From Membranipora membranacea (taxonomy: Eukaryota > Bryozoa > Gymnolaemata > Cheilostomatida > Membraniporidae): a DNA stretch of 60,000 bases. A model generated the notes under the pieces. That model had not been told where the DNA came from. It searched no databases and saw only the letters and a list, made by a program, of their open reading frames with translations. This document shows positions 47,920 to 60,000 of the stretch, in pieces. The position numbers and the translations under genes were made by a program. Location: contig OU612068.1 in the NCBI GenBank assembly GCA_914767715.1, positions 20,462,001-20,522,000 of the forward strand, given 5' to 3'. The first letter of the stretch is position 1; each line of letters opens with the position of its first letter.

Positions 47920-50900
47920 TTTTATGCGATCTATAGCAGTCGGCAGCCAGCAAGTTTAGTGATAGTCGTCACCACCTCATTCATTTACCTCGTGTCCTGT
48001 GATTTAAGGTTAAGCCGTACCAGGAATTAAAGCATGCTGATGACACTCGAGTAGTACTATAAAGCAGCTATCACCGCCAACATGAGGTCATGATACTGTA
48101 TCAATCATGCCTTATCAATGCTCTCAAAGAGGTTGTAAACTGCTAATGTATATGTTTTGACTACGCTGTGTTAGTGACCAGCTACTACTATGCTAAAGTT
48201 TGCCGTCTGTTTACTAGTTCACTATGATTAAAAACTGTATTGTTTTCCCTTTTATTCAAATTCAATTGCTGATCGAATTTTAAATTAGTTGAAATTCCAT
48301 ACGATAGGTACAATCTGATTTTTATCAATGGATAAATTGTTGTTATTGCCTACCTTCACAGTTAGAGGAAAAATAAAAACGGCACCATAGGCAATGTCTT
48401 GGAAGAAATCATTATATGCGAGTTCAGCAGCCGATTGTGCTAACCTGCTAGGTGCTATTATGCCAGGTCTGGTTATGGCCTGCTCTTAGATGCTGTTTCT
48501 ATATGTAAAAGAGAAATAGAAGGGGCAACAGTACATCATTTTATTTCTTACCTGTGGTCTTTCAGACAGATTAAGATTGAGACAATGCCTATACTGCACT
48601 CTTATCTGTTAGATGATGGTAGTGCAAACAGTTGTGTCAACGATGTTCCACACATGAGGATAAAAATATCCAAATAATCTTTTAAAAACTGACTGGTGGA
48701 GCTATCAAAGAGTGTTTTATTGCTGGACTGTTTCACCAATTTTATACCGAAATATCTCATTGCTGAGGCTGTCGATGTGTAGATCAATGATTTTTGTCTT
48801 ACTCAAAATTCTCTCCTTTGGTTGATAAAGAACTATTTACTTAGAGCACCTACATGCACTAGAAAATTTAGTCAACTTATCTTCATGGCTTATATCTGAT
48901 TCCATAAAATCCGCGATAATAATTTTCTTTTTCAATTCAACTTGGAGCATATTGTCAAGCCTTGATATTATTCGTGATAAATTATGTTTTAGTTTTGATG
49001 AGAGCCCAAGCTACACAGATGATTACGATTAGAAGAAAACGACATTAGAATAATTATGGGAGTTGTCTACTCACTTCACTGGTATAACACTGTGTGTGTG
49101 CATAACAACCCCAGTAACAACCTTGAATTTTGAAATAATATTAGAAAATGTGACTCACAGTCTGTATGTTTGTTTAAGTTTCAAATTTCTGTGTTGTTGA
49201 CATGGGAATTAATTGTCTGTTCAAGTGGGTATTCCTTTCTATTTATACCGATGTTATTGCTCCCACCTACGCGGAGTCACCGCTCTGGTGTGAAATAGGT
49301 TACCAGGCTCGACCTGTAATGTACTTAATGATCTTTTGTAGCTCACAGCCCACAGTCATTAGGGTTGTGGGTGGCTCTAATGGGATTTTAAGTTTTAAAT
49401 CTGACTTTTCCGCATTCCCTGGAGATGTAAAAGTCTAAAATGTAATTTGGGTTGTCTAGTGACTTTGACATCACACACCAACCTATCAAATCATACGATT
49501 CTGTACCCAGTGATAACAAAAGAAAAATTGAGCGCTACCTACATTTAAAGATTTTTAATCTGAATCAATGACTATTTTGGCAGGTTTTCTTCTAAGACAT
49601 TGCCAAGCAAGTATTATCAAATTAAAGAGTATTGTTCCTTAAAAGTTGATTATTTGATTAGGTTTGCATTCTAAGGTAAGGTTTGCTTGCTGTAACTATG
49701 GGTTTTTGTGAATGGAAAAATGGGATGAGGTTGAATTTGAAATAATATATAGAACTTTTTTGGGCCAAATGCAGCAAGCACAATTCATTCACATCTCCAG
49801 AGCTCTACTAACAGTATTTTACTTGAATGAATTGCATTGTTTACCGAGGTAAAAAAGTAATGTTTGATTTTGTCTGTTACAAAATAGTGGGAGTTCCCTA
49901 TGGGGATCAGAAAGTAATCTAGCTATGGAAGCAGAATGTGATTCGGAGCATGAAATAAAATATAAAATAGGATTGTCCTGAGACGCCCGAGTTTGCCACC
50001 TCAGAATATGGCCCTCGGGGAAGTGCTCCATTGTTGTAATAATGCCGGGCCAGTTGGCGTGTATTACAAATGCGTAACACAGCGATATATCATACTACAT
50101 CTGTCTGTGGTTGTAGATAATATACACATTTCCCAACTGAATAAATGAAGCGGTATTACTCTTTCTTCTCTGGGTTTACCTATTCCGAAATGAATTAATC
50201 AAAAACCGCTGCCCAAATATGTCTCGTTATGACGTCATTGAATTTCGGTATAGAGGTATAAAGATAGTTATAATTCTGTAAGGTAAGCTGAATCGGCTTG
50301 AGACAAATAAAGCCTATTGGCAAATTCAGCTGGGTGAAAATACGGACGTATTACGATGTTTAAAATGCGATTGGCTTAAAATCCTGTCGTTTGCAATGGC
50401 TTTTCCAAGTAACTTTCTTAGTTAGACTACGTCGGCATCACTTTCAAGCAATGTACTGAAAAATAAAATTGGAGAAAATGACAGAAAGTGCTGCTTATTG
50501 AAATTTTTGTTGCTGAGGTTTTGATTTAAGCTCAGGATGACGCATTCTGATGTTTTCATAAGGTGTTGAATCTTAGCTAATGATGTTATAGACTTTTTGC
50601 CAGAAATATTATTTAGAGGAATCAAAGAATTACGAAAATGTCTGATTATGCTTGTGATGTTTCAAAGTTTTGATTACACCACTTAGCCACAAAATCATAA
50701 CAAGTTCAATGTGTACGAGCAAGGAACTGGTAGCATAATAAATAACCTCCTTGGTGTACAAGTGTATGCTATGCAATGAATGTATTTTGTAATCCAGATC
50801 AAGTCCAGTCAAATCAGAAATCATTGTGACATCATTATGGTAGCTAGATGATTTCATTGGTAAATCCTTACCTATAACTACACCGCGTAATGATTTTATT

Positions 50901-51037
50901 GATATATGGGTAGGCGATAGGCATGCCAATATATAAATCACTTGCACTGAGGCATTCTAATCATTATTGAACTGAAACGTTACTTGAGAATACACGCTTT
51001 ATTTGGCTCTCAACGAATACATTCACAACATCTCGCT
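47920..51037. other. gene-free interval, 3.1 kb
   Basis: This is the upstream region of both the minus-strand GOST-like gene and the plus-strand peptide precursor. It has only short, unrelated open frames, and I recognise no exon, RNA gene or named repeat. A TATA box is noted separately at 50930. Confidence 0.5.
50930..50937 (+). promoter_or_regulatory. TATA box of the peptide precursor gene
   Basis: TATATAAA lies 108 bases upstream of the start codon at 51038. That would place a transcription start near 50960 and a 5' UTR of about 75 bases. Inferred from position only. Confidence 0.45.
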
Positions 51038-51838
51038 ATGGATAATTACTGCATCATATGGATTATAACAGATATATTGAATCTATTGAAATCAAATGGG
51101 TAAGTGTATTCTTTGGTCTACAGCTGTAGGAAAATTATTCAGTTTGGAATGGAGAGATCGTTTGATAAATTTGTTTACTGAAAGCCTTTACTTCTGACTG
51201 CTGCCAGCTATTTCCCCAATCCTATTTTTTGACAATTCATTAACAGCAAACTAATAATTTTCAATCAAAACAAATATAACCCAAATATAAACTAACATGA
51301 TTGTATGAAGTGTATGAAACCATAAGAAAACTTCTCTTGCATTTTATTTATAAATATCTATTTTTTTATTTTCAGAACTTCACACAATATCGGCACACTC
51401 ATACTTTGCTCAATGCTGATGCTTCCAAGTTATAGCAACGCATTACCAATACACCAAAAGTCCAGCCTTGAAGATTCTATACTAAAATTGGATATCCTCA
51501 AACCAAAAGCTGAGCTATACGCAGAAAAGCCTAAAATACAGTCTAAAAACACAAAAGTGGATACTGATTTATCAAACCTTATCGTGCAGCTTGGACGTAA
51601 AATAAACCTGAGCGAACATATAGAAGATGTCGTACAACGGAAAAAGAGATGGGATGCTAATTTAATAGCTTTGACTTTACGAGACAGAATGCTATCATCA
51701 GATACATTGAGAGGAGTCGCCAGTAAAATATCAGACGATGTTCCCATTTACGACCCTTTTGGAGGTGGTGTTTGGGGGAAGAAAAAGCGTTCCGTACCTG
51801 ACTTTGATGATTTTGATTATGATGGAGAAGATTTGTGA
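51038..51838 (+). CDS. candidate amidated peptide hormone precursor
   Basis: Two exons (51038-51099 and 51376-51838) join in phase 2 to 174 residues. The hydrophobic stretch at 26-43 (NIGTLILCSMLMLPSYSNA) is a signal peptide h-region, with a long and partly hydrophobic N-terminus from exon 1. A basic RKKR at 109-112 precedes a 42-residue segment (113-154) beginning WDANLIALTLRDRML and ending FGGGVW. This is followed by Gly155 and KKKR (156-159), the classic amidation and cleavage signal, so the mature product should be a 42-residue C-terminal amide. The last 15 residues are acidic (SVPDFDDFDYDGEDL). There is no cysteine in the mature part. Length, single copy, the central amphipathic Leu/Arg pattern and amidation recall CRH-type peptides, but I see no signature that proves that family. 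Confidence 0.7.
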
Positions 51839-53122
51839 TTGAAGTTTCCATATCAAAGTCGCTGTAAAATGTGCCAAACTACTGGAGGAGAAAGAATACT
51901 CATCGCATCAGGCCATAGCAAATATCTCCATCACGTCCCGTCCTTGTATAAAGACAATCTGGTCTATCCTAAATAAACATTCCCAAGTTACTGACAATGC
52001 TTGCAAAAAATTAGACATTACAATCACTTACAGAAAAGCAGAATTTTCTTTTTTGCTAATCATCTATCAATAACTTCCAACAAGATGATATATTTTATTT
52101 ACATGTTGTAACTATTTATTAATTTATTCAATATAATATATATATTTTGACATTGCTTAATATCAAGCATTCTTGGATACAAACTTTATATGGCTGCTGA
52201 ACGTTGTTGACAAAACAATAAATTCCCGACCCTGCTCGCAATAAAAACAAGTCTTGTATTTCAAATTCGGAAAAGTTTTCTCTCATCCTCCGGTATAGAG
52301 TAGCTCTCTTTTTCTGAAAAAAACAACGCTAGCTGATGTTTGTCAACGTGGCATTTGCAGATATGCACTAAATGTCATCAGTTCCTGGTACAGGCTGGCA
52401 CAGCATTAGAAATATGTCGATATAATTCACTGTACAACGAGCATACAACTCTCTAAACATTGAATTGATCGTTAATTTCATTTGTACAACTCAATTAAAT
52501 TTCGCAACTTGCACCTTGATTGTCTCAGCTGAGAGAATTAGTAGTCAAAGTGAGGCCAAGAACATCAAACCCAAATTTATCCATCGTAATCCTATTATTG
52601 CCTATACCTGCTACACAATTGTAAATGCTGCTCAGCATTATAATTTAACTGCTGACTTTATGAGCGATGCTAGTAATAATAATCAATCTATAGGAATCTT
52701 TCGCTAAATTTGTTGTTGCCTCACAACGCTTAAGGTGCCAACTATTTATGGTATGCGAGAGCAAGAGTGCCAACCAGAATGGGTGATTATTGAATTTATG
52801 GGTCAACCTGTGTTATATGTGTGCGTATGATGTACTCATAACAAGATTCAACAACAATGTTGGCAACGTATCTCCAACGCCTGTCCTTTTAAGGAGTGGC
52901 TAAGATAAAAACGTTGATGAGTCTTTTTCAATGGAAACACAAGAGTAGACCTAAACACTATGCCGGTTTAGGCCATTTACCCAATCTAATGTCTATATTG
53001 CATCCAGAAAATAAATCTGATAGTTGAGTTTCCGTTACAGAAGTGTTTCATACCATTGACAAAAACATAAGGTTATTTTTGTACTGTGCATGTGGTATTT
53101 GTAGACAGAGTCAGACCAGAAC

Positions 53123-53767
53123 TTAAAGGGTAACCAAGGTTTCGCAGCAATGCATTAGTGGATCATTCTGCTTGCAGGATAGCCTTGTGACATAGTCTAT
53201 CTCTGCAGCACAGGAGTGGTGGCGCTGCCTTCCATCAAGAAAGGCAACTCCCAGGGTTCAAGGTTATGAGATATCAAAACCAGTGTTCCATTTAGGCCCA
53301 AATATTTCCAAAATATGGGTTTCCATTGTTTTCCCAATTTTGGTACTCAGACTAGGTGAATTAGTTCAAGCCCTATGCTGCAGAGACGAACGTATGCCTC
53401 AACAGTTCGCACATGCGCAGACTGTTAGTGGATAGTAAATAATGTGCTTGGCAGCATCAGCTTTGTGCATGACGCGGCGCAAAACTCAAAGTAGTTGCTG
53501 ACTCTAATCTGGGTAACACCTCAGTTTAGGGGAGGTTCCAAGACATTGCTTTAATAATGATAGAGCACAGGCTATGTAATAACAGGAACAGGAAACTGCT
53601 CCGTGGTATTCTATTTTAGCTGAGTTTGAGTACCTGATGGATGAATTGTTTCACAAGAATTCTGACTGAATAAATATCAGAATTAGATTTTGTCTTTTTC
53701 CCGATGCAGATGGTGCAATCTGCCATCAATCGATGAGAACTTGTTTGAAACCTTGGTTGCCCTTTAA
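53123..53767. mobile_element. TTAA-flanked MITE, piggyBac-like
   Basis: Terminal inverted repeats AGGGTAACCAAGGTTTC and GAAACCTTGGTTGCCCT (one mismatch in 17) are flanked on both sides by TTAA, the target duplication of piggyBac-type elements. The 645-base interior has no long reading frame, so the copy is non-autonomous. Confidence 0.75.
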
Positions 53768-56528
53768 AGGTTCAACTACCTTTTTGAATTTAAGGTAATT
53801 AAAGTTGAAAATTTTACTACAAAATATGTGAATTATATCCTGTTTATATCCTGGATTATAACTATTTTTTTGCTTGGATTCTCACTTAAAAATAGAAAAT
53901 TATTCACTGCGTCATCAAGGTCCTGGAATGGAAATTTGATTGCAAAACAATGTCTGTCTAGGGAAAGTTTTACTCAGAAAGAAAGAGGTTACAGGTAATA
54001 CATCTTTTGATGTATGGGGACATCTTGTCTCAAGTGACTTGACATCTCTGCTGGTGCTACTATGTAATGTCTTACCCACGTACACAAAAGATCAATTTGC
54101 AATTGTCTCTCATAATTAACAGATCAATTCTGCATGTAGTAATATCTGAACTCTCTCTGATATGGGACAGTAGAGGTCTGCCTGTTCTCTGGAGGCAGCG
54201 GGGAGATCTCTCAGGGACAGCCTACTTATCGCTCTGATCAGGTACATGCAACTATCTGCACTCGCTGTCCGCTGTGAGGTTACTAAGCGTAACTAGCCAT
54301 CAAACCAGGAAATTCCAGTATGTATGTAGATTGTGTGTCTGCAATGATACCCCAAGGAATTGTATATTCCAGCGCCTTTTGTCATGACGTCATCAATGGA
54401 ATATAAAAATACATAGTGGTCAAGTGTACTTGTCGACTATAGGTTGTCTAAAAAGGGAATTCCTGTGTTTGCTTTTTTCAAATTACAATAATTGAAATAT
54501 AGCTATTGTGAGGTATAGCTATTAACATCTAGATAGTTTATTTGTATGTTTATAGTCATCTCATTTGTGATTTACCACTCTAAATCAAAGATTTAGTAAC
54601 TCCCATGAGGTCAATAATAGGTATAACTCGGTCATTAGTGGACAAATTACCCTGCCTGGCTCAGGGCAAGTTCAATCAGCCCCCTCACTGACTCTACAGC
54701 TCAATATTTTCTCTAAAGTCTTTACTTGGAATCGGTCAAATTGCTAACAATACATGTTTTGGGTGATCCCGTCAAAATCTGATGCTTGATTGAAGAAGCT
54801 TGTATAGCCCTCTTACCGTCATAGACTAGGAGCCCTTATGTATGGAGAATGACTGTAATGTATAAAAGAAATTTGATATTTTGACCAGGTCAAAGAATCT
54901 CTTTAGTGAAATTTACTGCTTTACAGGAAACATTCAAATACCGACAAATACCGGTATGCATGCACCTGTAACAGCCCTGTACCACCTACAATTGTGGTTT
55001 AATCCAATGAATTGCATGATAATGATGACGGTGACAGACCATAATTAAAATATTTTATGAATGATATAGTCCAGCTTATTACAATGAATTGAGAAATTAG
55101 TGAATGTTAGACGATTGGGAAATAATTCTGTTCTTTGGAAGTTGACAGAAGGACAAATCAGATTACAACTAACATATAAATAAATAAGTACCGTCTTCCG
55201 GCCCTAGCTTCATAAACACTGACTCATTGGTGAGGTCAACTAATCTGTAGTTTCCTTTCTTTTATTCTCTCCACGAGACAGTGTATGATAAATGTCTGTG
55301 ATTATTTGATAAAGGGTGCGATGCAAGAATTTAATAGGCCATATATCCTCAACTGATGGTGCCAGAAAAACAAAATCAAGGGAATGATAACATTTATTGG
55401 CGTTTTTTTTCAGTTTGGATTATGTATCGGTATAATTAAACTCATAAAAATGGTGTCTTAACTAACAATGAGACCAATGAACTCCATCAGCTCATTGATA
55501 TTATGAAAGACATATAAGGAGATTAAAACTAAGGGAAAGAGATTAGGGGGAGGATGTCAATTATAAGTGGCAATTGTCCTAAAGTAGCATTAACGCCACT
55601 TCGTTGATGGTCAATCGGAATTGTTGCAACGACTGGCTGTATATCTCTATATTTGAAAGCTATGATTAATATTTTTTCTCACTATGAAATATCTAGCCAT
55701 GAATATTATCTGGTTGTACGAAGTTTGATGTGTTAAGCAACAGGAAAACCCTGTCACCTACAATGGTAGTTGACCGAAGCAAGCTGATATCACTAAACAC
55801 CTACATATGGATGTATGGCTCCCTAGTGATCAGCATGACCGGCATATTTCGGATAAACTGGAAATTTTATAATAATGATATAAATTTTACAGTCTGACAA
55901 CTCTCTGCTGTTGATATTTTGTCTACCCATAAGGTTGTAATGTTATTGACAGCTCACATAACTTTGAAACCTATAAATTTTATTTTTATTGGGAGGAACC
56001 CTTTTTGATGATTAGTCATTTCATTCAGAGTATTGCTATGGCTACCAGTTATATATATATATATATCAAAAACTTTTAGAATCAACAAGCAAGACATCAA
56101 AGAGAAAACATTTAATAATGTTAAAATAGATCTTACGTTTCTATTTCTATTTGTCACCATAGTTATGCTTATATATTTATGATACCAGGAAATGACATAC
56201 ATATTTTTTCCTTTCAAAGAAACAGCTAAAAGGTGAAGTTTGTAGGTAAAGTCTACATATGTTGAAGGCAAGGATGACAGGTCTCTTCTTGAACAGCGAG
56301 GCAAAAAGTCAGTTGTGTCTGTGTCTATTCATATCAAGCACAATTCATTTATTCTCCGCTGTGCAATACCTAGGATTATGAGATTATAAAACGCACTTGG
56401 TTGAGCCTTTCTTCAAAAATGAACCTCATGACAAATGTCATCAACATTCTAGAAAAATCTGTATCTATGTTTCACAAGTGACGACAGGGAGCCTGGTGCA
56501 GCTGACCATAGTGATTATTGAAATAGGT

Positions 56529-56625
56529 AGGGTGGGTATATCCCTAGCCTTGTCATGCGGCTAATTTATTTTTTACCCCCAAAACAAAACAAGTGGCATG
56601 TGACAAGGCTAGTATATCCAACCCT
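56529..56625. mobile_element. hairpin MITE with AGGGTGGGTATA ends
   Basis: AGGGTGGGTATATCCCTAGC and the following CTTGTCATGC pair with GCATGTGACAAGGCTAGTAT and ATCCAACCCT across a loop of about 40 bases. Non-coding. Confidence 0.7.
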
Positions 56626-59600
56626 CTGTGATTAATTTATAATGAAAGTTCCACCAAGGAGTTATCTCCACTTGTATCAAAAAGTTTCCAGACCAGGAAT
56701 GTGTAGATAAAATTACTACAGCCATCAAATATTTTGTACAGATGATAGTATGATTCTATTTTTGTCTTGCTGATTGTGTTTAGGGTTAATAATAATATGT
56801 TGGCATGAAGCAATATCATTTCATCCAACACTGCTGAAAATGCTAATCTTATGAAATGCTGTCTTCCACTTGTAGCTCAAATCCTGATATAGATCTCTTC
56901 TCAGCCTATTGGCTAAGATCAAAGTGTCACTGCCAATGGCCGATTAGTGCCTGTTTCAGTTTCTGGCAGCTTGCTGCACAGTTATGATTAGGAGGTCCAC
57001 CATGGCCTCACCTCTAGGATGCATTCTAGTTTACTAGGATGTATCATACTCTCAGTACGAGGACTCCGGGCAACTTGCGTCCCTCTTTAGGGGCAGCCCA
57101 CCCTCTGTTTTGTCATAATCAAATATTTCGCTTTTAATTGACTCGAAAAATCATGGTTTTTTCAATACAGCCCATCAACCTGATAGATTATAGTGAGGTC
57201 TCGGAAAATGTTCATAAAAGCAAGGAGTTTCTCCATGAAAAAGTAAAATCAAGTGTTGGGAAAATCAATTATAATATCAAAATATGGCTAATATTCAGGT
57301 CAAAGATCTGCTCTTGTTTAATTAAAAGTTTAATAATGTCCATGGTTCACAATACATAACCAACAGCAATGATATACGAAAGATGATTGATATAGATGAT
57401 ACACATGAAGGCAGTGGGATAATCCGCTTTCCTCTCGAATGGGAGGATTATTAAGAATATGTGATAACTTTCCAGTATATCTCTTTCCACGGTAATTATT
57501 AAATCGTCTAAATGGAGTCCAAGTATTTTACAATGGACGCTGGAAATGTACAACAATATAATAAATAGGCCACAGTTGCAACTTTCTGTAACATTTGTAC
57601 AGTTTGACATTTTGGAGAGGTGAGAAGCTGCGTTCTCCGCTGTCAATATGCCCTAATAAGCTCTAAAAATAGCTAAGAGCTGAAGGCTGTAAGGGAAGAA
57701 GTCACTGTGCAGGTCCTCCATTACTGTATCAAAGGTCCATATTGCTAATTGTTGTCCAATTGATCTACGTCAAACCCCAAACTCTTTCTCAAGCATCAGA
57801 TTTGGAATCAATATTCACAAGTTTATAAGTTTTGGATAAAAGTATCCAACTTTTTAAAAGGTGTTATTTGCTATGCACAGGACCAGGTTGTAACGGTATG
57901 TGCAACTGATGATTTGCCTTGTCATGAGATCAAGAGATAGAACGGACTTTGTTGAGGTCATTTAGCCATTTGGTTGGGTGGGAAGTAGATCATTTCAATC
58001 ATGCAAATATTTCACAACTCTACAAGTGTAGAGAACCCTTGACCATCTATGACTAATGGACGTTTCTTAATCAGCCTTGAAATTTGTAAGGTCGGAAGTT
58101 TAGCTTACCTGTTAAACTTGGAAGATGGTACAAATTGTGGGTGTAGATTTGGCAATCACACCATCATAAGCTTAACACATGACTTGGGCTGAACCAATTG
58201 AGCGCGCCAATTTTTGGCCATATTTTTTCAAGGATACATGCTTCCGATGATATTTCCCAGGTCTTGCAGGTTACAATGTTGCTGTTGACGGCCATTAAGC
58301 TATTAAAATCCTTTTACAAAAAGCATTTATTCATTCCGAGTTCTTGAGTTAGCAATGTAGTGGTCTGGTGCAAAACACCTACAACTGATCTTTTACTACC
58401 CACACAACACACTCACAACGGAGTTTCTGCGCTCCCCCTAAATCAAAGGTTCGGTTCTAAGGCTAGTTGAGTATGCTCAGGAGCGTGCGAGAGGAGCATT
58501 GTCTGGGAATGTTCGACTGATCAAACTTGCCAAAATTGACACCCATTCAGGTAACTCGAGGCTCTGTCTCATCGAGCAACCCAACCAGCTCACGTGATTC
58601 TTTTGAGTGCCACGGATATCACTTATGTATTCCGGAGAATTGATGAATTTGGTCGACGAACGATTCCCAATAGCTGTAAAGACTCCCTTGACTGTGACAC
58701 AAAAATATAGCTAAACAGGTGGTGTTGGTATCAAGTTAACGGATATTGAGGTTTTTCGTGTTTTTCTAATGATTGTTCTATGGCTACGTTTGAAAAAGTG
58801 ACATATGACTTGGGTCTTTGACAAGCAAAATTGGCTCTTGGATATTTTGGCAAGGCAGCCATGCACGAATTATTATTAAAGATTTTGAAACACATGAAAT
58901 GAACTGAAATATCCTATTTAGAGTTTTGGGGAAACAGCTCAACTTGAGGCATTCTCTCGCAAGACATAGGGTGGTGTTGCAGTTGAGTTTTTTGGGTGTA
59001 CTAATCTAGTTACAACAAATGGACGATCACCCGTCAAGATTGGTTGTTTCACACAAGGTAATTTTTGACTGCATGGAAGATCAGGCGCGGTTTGGGTTGA
59101 ACGCTGATATATATGACAAGGCGACGATTCTGACTATTCCGAGATTTACTCAATACTCAAATTGGTCCAACTCACCTCACTCTGTTGACCAAATCCCGCT
59201 AACTGCTACCAAATTTTTTTAGAAAAAAAAAAGATGAAAGAAAGGAATACTTCTACAATTAAAACAGTATCTGATGAGCCAAAAATCAAAATCAATTTCA
59301 GCTATTTATTAACAACAACCTTTCAGATCAGTACACAAAGAGCAGGCAACTCAAAATAGATGCTAACTCATTGCCCTACTTCGTTATTTCATCGAAATAC
59401 GAATTTTTTAGTTACAGCCTCAGCGATTATAGTCTAGAATTGCTCTTCTTCACATCAGGACCTTGGTGACCGCTTTATTATGCTAATTATATTCCATGTC
59501 TGACGCAGTGCAAGAGAACTTTATCTTCAACTCCAGTGGTAATCCTGATATACGACACAAGCAAATAAACGTAACCAAGGCCAGAAAAAACGCCATGATG

Positions 59601-60000
59601 TAAAACATTACATTGGTCATACCAAAATACATCATCACAGTTATAAATGATTCAATATTTAGAACATTGAAGCATTCAACAAAATATGTGTTTGAAGAAA
59701 AGCAACCTTCAACATTGTGATACAAAACTCACACATTACAAGGGATTATAGGGTGTCTGATAAATATAATAGGGCAAGGAATGAGTTGAGTTGACTAATC
59801 CTTGATCACATATTGGTGCAACAAGATTTCGAATTGTGAGAGCCTGAGTTGACCGAGGCCTTAGAGGGACTTGGTCTGATTAAAGTGAGCAATGATAATG
59901 GAAACTAGAACTTGCAATAAATGTTTGCCGAGCATCTATAACATAAATTTCTGATGCCACAAATAATGATATTATTGAATGTGTGATAATATGGGGTATA

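Larger units (their letters stand above)
51839..60000. other. gene-poor right part, 8.2 kb
   Basis: It starts with the 3' UTR of the peptide precursor (AATAAA at about 51972 and 52218). It contains a TTAA-flanked MITE (53123-53767), a hairpin (56529-56625) and a short TA repeat (56049-56064). Only scattered short open frames occur. One minus-strand frame near 59483-59700 may be a terminal exon of a gene to the right. It could all be intron or intergenic. Confidence 0.5.

Noticed and set aside
49202-49438. 78-residue plus-strand frame
   Set aside because: It is open but isolated; no signal peptide with cleavage site, domain or splice partner that I could support.
59019-59222. 67-residue plus-strand frame
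   Set aside because: No recognisable domain, no splice sites in phase, no neighbouring exons.

Overview
This is a 60 kb piece of an AT-rich, intron-rich animal nuclear genome. Introns have GT-AG borders, exons are short, and genes are separated by short gaps full of small non-autonomous repeats. The protein set (PICK1, the SAGA/ATAC adaptor TADA2A, an EFCAB5-type protein, theta-class glutathione transferases, and a secreted protein joining NIDO, EGF, IgGFc-binding, SUEL-lectin, F5/8C and sushi domains) fits a marine invertebrate. An ambulacrarian (echinoderm or hemichordate) is my best guess, but the species cannot be fixed from sequence alone. The supplied reading frames are mostly single exons; I rebuilt the genes by joining exons whose splice sites and codon phases agree.

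Layout. 1254-8634 (minus): the first 13 coding exons of an EFCAB5-like gene, whose 3' end lies off the left edge. 10462-11709 (minus): a complete four-exon gene for a small secreted ten-cysteine protein of prokineticin/colipase type. 12683-28549 (minus): a complete 28-exon gene for a 1382-residue secreted mosaic protein. 28980-31550 (minus): theta-class GST A. 31929-33438 (plus): PICK1 in two exons. 33705-37163 (minus): theta-class GST B. 37487-45809 (plus): TADA2A in 13 exons, with an insertion inside its ZZ zinc finger. 46402-47919 (minus): a three-exon single-pass membrane protein whose ectodomain resembles TMEM145-type GOST proteins, but without a seven-helix core. 51038-51838 (plus): a two-exon peptide-hormone-like precursor with an amidation site. 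About 52-60 kb has no gene I can defend.

Gene arrangement. The two GST genes share exon phases and nearly identical exon lengths, so they are paralogues. PICK1 lies between them on the opposite strand. Each GST starts head-to-head with a plus-strand gene (PICK1 or TADA2A) across a gap of 325-380 bases, suggesting shared promoters. PICK1/GST B and TADA2A/the GOST-like gene are tail-to-tail.

Repeats. The window holds tRNA-derived SINEs, a two-copy MITE family in opposite orientations (25845-26082 and 40025-40255), a TTAA-flanked MITE (53123-53767), a 730-base foldback element built from short GC-rich subrepeats (36203-36932), a 139-base near-perfect palindrome (8944-9082), several other hairpins, and microsatellites. 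The best candidates for undescribed biology are the mosaic secreted protein, the amidated peptide precursor, the ten-cysteine secreted protein and the single-pass GOST-like protein.
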